Assembly: GCA_016795205.1 (NCBI GenBank)
Contig: JAEUHZ010000035.1
Coordinates: 1 to 38,591, forward strand
Length of the DNA: 38,591 bases
Source: Planctomycetota bacterium
Lineage (GTDB): Bacteria; Planctomycetota; UBA1135; GCA-002686595
Direction of reading: 5' to 3'
Shown here one piece after another: positions 36,055 through 38,591 of this stretch. Below the pieces are notes generated by a model. That model did not search any database, was not told the DNA's origin, and was given only the letters and a program-made list of their open reading frames with translations. The position numbers and the translations under genes are program-made. Numbering within the stretch: the stretch's first letter is position 1; each line of letters starts with the position of its first letter.

Positions 36055-38591
<2,537 letters not shown>

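Overview
The window is 38.6 kb of very GC-rich DNA that ends inside a ribosomal RNA operon. The 16S gene has hallmarks of Planctomycetota: a GAACGAACGTTAGCGG start, ACTTAGGCATGCAAGTCG, and GGGCGAAAGCCTGACGGAGC followed by ACACCGCGTG. The protein genes fit a diderm with lipid A genes, BamA and a murein L,D-transpeptidase. I therefore read it as a chromosomal segment of a GC-rich, probably deep-branching planctomycete. I see no insertion sequence, prophage, CRISPR array or other sign of a mobile region.

Layout. (1) 306-4677: a radical SAM/SPASM protein, a family 2 glycosyltransferase and a GT-C/TPR membrane glycosyltransferase-like protein, coupled by 4-nt stop/start overlaps. (2) 4973-6213: an unidentified five-helix membrane protein overlapping an ECF sigma factor. 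(3) 6303-13367, minus strand: a lipoprotein, and an operon of an exported M28 peptidase followed by two halves of a heterodimeric ABC exporter. (4) 13423-14655: an unusual HAD phosphatase/P-loop kinase fusion. (5) 14873-18624: glmU-prs-rplY-pth, which supplies UDP-GlcNAc and PRPP and includes translation genes. (6) 18678-24087: rpsF-rpsR-rplI, then dnaB-bamA. (7) 24196-28423: lpxD, an lpxC-fabZ fusion, lpxA and a GnnA-like oxidoreductase, the early lipid A pathway. (8) 28485-33578: a type 2 isoleucyl-tRNA synthetase with a swapped GXHH signature, then a LysM/L,D-transpeptidase. (9) 33730-38591: rrn promoter, boxA, 16S, tRNA-Ile(GAU), tRNA-Ala(UGC), boxA and a 23S gene cut by the window edge.

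GlmU makes the UDP-GlcNAc used by LpxA. LpxA, LpxC and LpxD build the acylated lipid A precursor, and BamA assembles outer-membrane proteins. The GnnA-like enzyme raises the possibility of an amino-sugar (amide-linked) lipid A.

Regulatory grammar is fairly legible. Several genes have a -35/-10 pair with a TANNNT -10 box, sometimes so close to the start codon that the mRNA should be leaderless. Long GC-rich hairpins without a U-tract lie between transcription units. The most unusual items are the GXHH IleRS, the HAD-kinase fusion and the radical SAM/glycosyltransferase cassette. I did not find a clearly new multi-gene defence or mobile system.
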